Shown here piece after piece: positions 42,060 through 44,054 of a DNA stretch of 44,054 nucleotides. Source of the DNA: Streptomyces sp. MS191 (GTDB lineage: Bacteria > Actinomycetota > Actinomycetes > Streptomycetales > Streptomycetaceae); contig NZ_RDBI01000066.1 of the NCBI RefSeq assembly GCF_008042125.1, forward strand, positions 425,812 to 469,865, written 5' to 3'. Position 1 is the first letter of the stretch. The number at the start of each line of letters is the position of its first letter. Under the pieces are notes generated by a model. That model had not been told where the DNA came from, made no database searches, and saw nothing but the letters and a program-made list of their open reading frames with translations. Position numbers and translations under genes: made by a program.

Positions 42060-43047
42060 GCAGCCTGAGCCGCACGCGCCGTTCGACGACGGACGTGCCA
42101 TCGACCACACCGGTGCGGGCGGCGGCACCGATCTCGCCATGGAAGAGGGCGAGACTCTGGAGAAGACTCCGGGCGGCCCCCAAGGGACCGGGCCGGAGAA
42201 CAAGCCGCGCTCCCTGTGGACCGACGCGTGGTACGACCTGCGGCGCAACCCGGTCTTCATCATCTCCTCGCTGGTGATCCTGTTCCTGGTGATCATCTCG
42301 ATCTGGCCCCAGCTGATCACCTCCGGCGACCCCCTCGACTGCGACCTGGCCAAGGCGCAGGAGGGCTCCCAGCCCGGACACCCGTTCGGCTTCAACGGCC
42401 AGGGCTGCGACGTGTACACCCGCACCGTGTACGGCGCCCGGACCTCCGTGTCGGTCGGCGTCCTCGCCACCCTCGGCGTCGCCCTGCTCGGCTCCCTCCT
42501 CGGCGGCCTGGCCGGCTTCTTCGGCGGAGGCTGGGACGGCTTCCTGTCGCGGATCACCGACGTGTTCTTCGCCATCCCCGTCGTCCTCGGCGGACTCGTC
42601 CTGCTGTCGGTCGTCACCAGCAACACCATCTGGCCCGTCATCGGATTCATGATCCTGCTGGGCTGGCCCCAGATCTCGCGCATCGCCCGCGGCTCGGTGA
42701 TCACCGCCAAACAGAACGACTACGTGCAGGCGGCCCGGGCCCTCGGCGCGTCCAACTCCCGGATGCTGCTGCGCCACATCGCCCCCAACGCGGTCGCCCC
42801 GGTGATCGTCGTGGCGACGATCGCGCTGGGCACGTACATCGCGCTCGAGGCGACCCTGTCGTACCTGGGCGTCGGCCTGAAGCCGCCGACCGTCTCGTGG
42901 GGCATCGAGATCTCCGCGGCCTCGCAGTACATCCGCGTCGCCCCGCACATGCTGCTCTGGCCGGCCGGCGCGCTCGCCATCACCGTGCTCGCGTTCATCA
43001 TGCTCGGCGACGCGGTGCGCGACGCCCTCGACCCGAAGCTGAGGTAG
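42052..43047 (+). CDS. Oligopeptide ABC transporter permease, OppC-like (operon 2)
   Basis: A 331-residue permease overlapping the previous gene by eight bases (ATGCCTGA), as in operon 1. The N-terminal 65 residues are polar and acidic. First helix PVFIISSLVILFLVIISIWP. A periplasmic loop contains DPLDCDLAKAQEGS and GFNGQGCDVYTRT. EAA loop ARGSVITAKQNDYVQAARAL; end MLGDAVRDALDPKLR. Confidence 0.93.
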   Translation: MPEQPEPHAPFDDGRAIDHTGAGGGTDLAMEEGETLEKTPGGPQGTGPENKPRSLWTDAWYDLRRNPVFIISSLVILFLVIISIWPQLITSGDPLDCDLAKAQEGSQPGHPFGFNGQGCDVYTRTVYGARTSVSVGVLATLGVALLGSLLGGLAGFFGGGWDGFLSRITDVFFAIPVVLGGLVLLSVVTSNTIWPVIGFMILLGWPQISRIARGSVITAKQNDYVQAARALGASNSRMLLRHIAPNAVAPVIVVATIALGTYIALEATLSYLGVGLKPPTVSWGIEISAASQYIRVAPHMLLWPAGALAITVLAFIMLGDAVRDALDPKLR

Positions 43048-43053
43048 ACGCCC

Positions 43054-44037
43054 ATGCTGCTCGAAGTGCGCGACCTGCACGTGGAGTTCCACACCCGTGA
43101 GGGGGTGGCGAAGGCGGTCAACGGCGTCAACTACTCCGTGGACGCGGGCGAGACGCTCGCCGTGCTCGGCGAGTCCGGCTCCGGGAAGTCCGTCACCGCG
43201 CAGGCCGTCATGGGCATCCTCGACGTGCCCCCCGGGAAGATCTCCAGCGGCGAGATCCTCTTCCAGGGCCAGGACCTCCTCAAGCTCAAGGAGGAGGAGC
43301 GGCGCAAGATCCGCGGCGCGAAGATGGCGATGATCTTCCAGGACGCGCTGTCCTCCCTGAACCCGGTGATCAGCGTCGGCGACCAGCTGGGCGAGATGTT
43401 CCAGGTCCACCGCGGGATGTCGCGGAAGGACTCCCGGACCAAGGCCGTCGAGCTGATGGACCGGGTCCGTATCCCGGCCGCCAAGGAACGCGTCGGCCAG
43501 TACCCGCACCAGTTCTCCGGCGGCATGCGCCAGCGCATCATGATCGCCATGGCGCTCGCCCTCGAGCCCGAGCTGATCATCGCCGACGAGCCGACCACCG
43601 CCCTGGACGTCACCGTGCAGGCCCAGGTGATGGACCTGCTCGCCGAACTCCAGCAGGAGCTCCACATGGGGCTCATCCTCATCACCCACGACCTCGGCGT
43701 CGTCGCCGACGTCGCCGACAAGATCGCCGTGATGTACGCCGGGCGGATCGTCGAGGCGGCCCCCGTCCACGAGATCTACAAGGCGCCCGCCCACCCGTAC
43801 ACCCGGGGTCTGCTCGACTCGATCCCGCGCCTGGACCAGAAGGGCCAGGAGCTCTACGCCATCAAGGGCCTGCCGCCCAACCTGCTCGCCATCCCGCCCG
43901 GGTGCGCCTTCAACCCGCGCTGCCCCATGGCGCAGGACGTCTGCCGCACCGACGTGCCGCCGCTGTACGACGTGACCGAGTCCCCGGTGCCGCGCACCAG
44001 CGCCTGCCACTTCTGGAAGGAGTGCCTGCATGCCTGA
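43054..44037 (+). CDS. Oligopeptide ABC transporter ATPase, OppD-like (operon 2)
   Basis: A 327-residue ATPase very similar to the one at 37070, lacking that protein's 25-residue N-terminal extension. Walker A GESGSGKS, signature SGGMRQR, Walker B LIIADEPTTALD, H-loop THDLGVV, C-terminal CAFNPRCPMAQDVCR and CHFW. ATG at 43054 is six bases after the permease stop. A 68-base block near its 3' end is identical to operon 1. Confidence 0.95.
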   Translation: MLLEVRDLHVEFHTREGVAKAVNGVNYSVDAGETLAVLGESGSGKSVTAQAVMGILDVPPGKISSGEILFQGQDLLKLKEEERRKIRGAKMAMIFQDALSSLNPVISVGDQLGEMFQVHRGMSRKDSRTKAVELMDRVRIPAAKERVGQYPHQFSGGMRQRIMIAMALALEPELIIADEPTTALDVTVQAQVMDLLAELQQELHMGLILITHDLGVVADVADKIAVMYAGRIVEAAPVHEIYKAPAHPYTRGLLDSIPRLDQKGQELYAIKGLPPNLLAIPPGCAFNPRCPMAQDVCRTDVPPLYDVTESPVPRTSACHFWKECLHA

Positions 44038-44054
44038 GGCGATTCTCGAGGTCC
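44030..44054 (+). CDS. Oligopeptide ABC transporter ATPase, OppF-like, start only
   Basis: ATG at 44030 overlaps the preceding gene by eight bases (ATGCCTGA), the same arrangement as the OppD/OppF junction of operon 1. Only MPEAILEV is visible before the window ends. Assignment rests on operon symmetry. Confidence 0.7.

Overview
The window is high-GC actinobacterial DNA with strong third-position G/C bias, GTG starts and GGAGG-type ribosome sites. A bldK-type oligopeptide transporter locus next to typA, a DasR-type operator in front of a chitinase, a SpoIIE phosphatase/anti-sigma kinase pair and an actinobacterial-style succinate dehydrogenase all point to Streptomyces. No rRNA, tRNA or CRISPR array was seen.

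Left end (1-3400), accessory: two overlapping minus-strand genes, a complete tyrosine recombinase and a partial partner running off the left edge, resemble the tnpA-tnpB pair of Tn554-like elements. They are followed by a strong hairpin terminator and a yefM-yoeB toxin-antitoxin operon with its own palindromic operator, then a small conserved-looking hypothetical gene.

Middle (3400-24240), mixed housekeeping and secretion genes: an SNF2 helicase, a SnoaL-like protein divergent from a cupin protein, a threonine-synthase-like PLP enzyme, a secreted subtilisin with a P domain, a DUF4190 membrane protein, a GH18 chitinase with a promoter-embedded DasR-like site, a GntR regulator, an NCS1 permease with a cysteine-rich tail, a 59-residue SPOR-like protein, a Nudix hydrolase, an RsbW-like kinase and a PAS-PAS-GAF-PP2C-HATPase regulator. 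pspA and a TPM-domain membrane protein follow. The sequence between those two genes (20970-21147) is built entirely from three inverted pieces of the TPM gene, and the normal 3' end of the TPM gene appears to be missing. This is the most anomalous stretch in the window and may be biological or an assembly error. A GH18-like membrane-anchored protein ends this part.

Right part (24236-44054), conserved metabolic and transport core: a four-gene minus-strand succinate dehydrogenase/fumarate reductase operon, a divergent orphan peptide-binding lipoprotein with a 160-residue low-complexity insertion, the GTPase gene typA, and two tandem five-gene oligopeptide ABC transporter operons (binding protein, two permeases, two ATPases). 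The second operon is cut off in its last gene. The two operons are clearly paralogous and share the same architecture, including a hairpin between the binding-protein gene and the first permease and 8-base start/stop overlaps. The first has a long leader with potentially alternative RNA structures.
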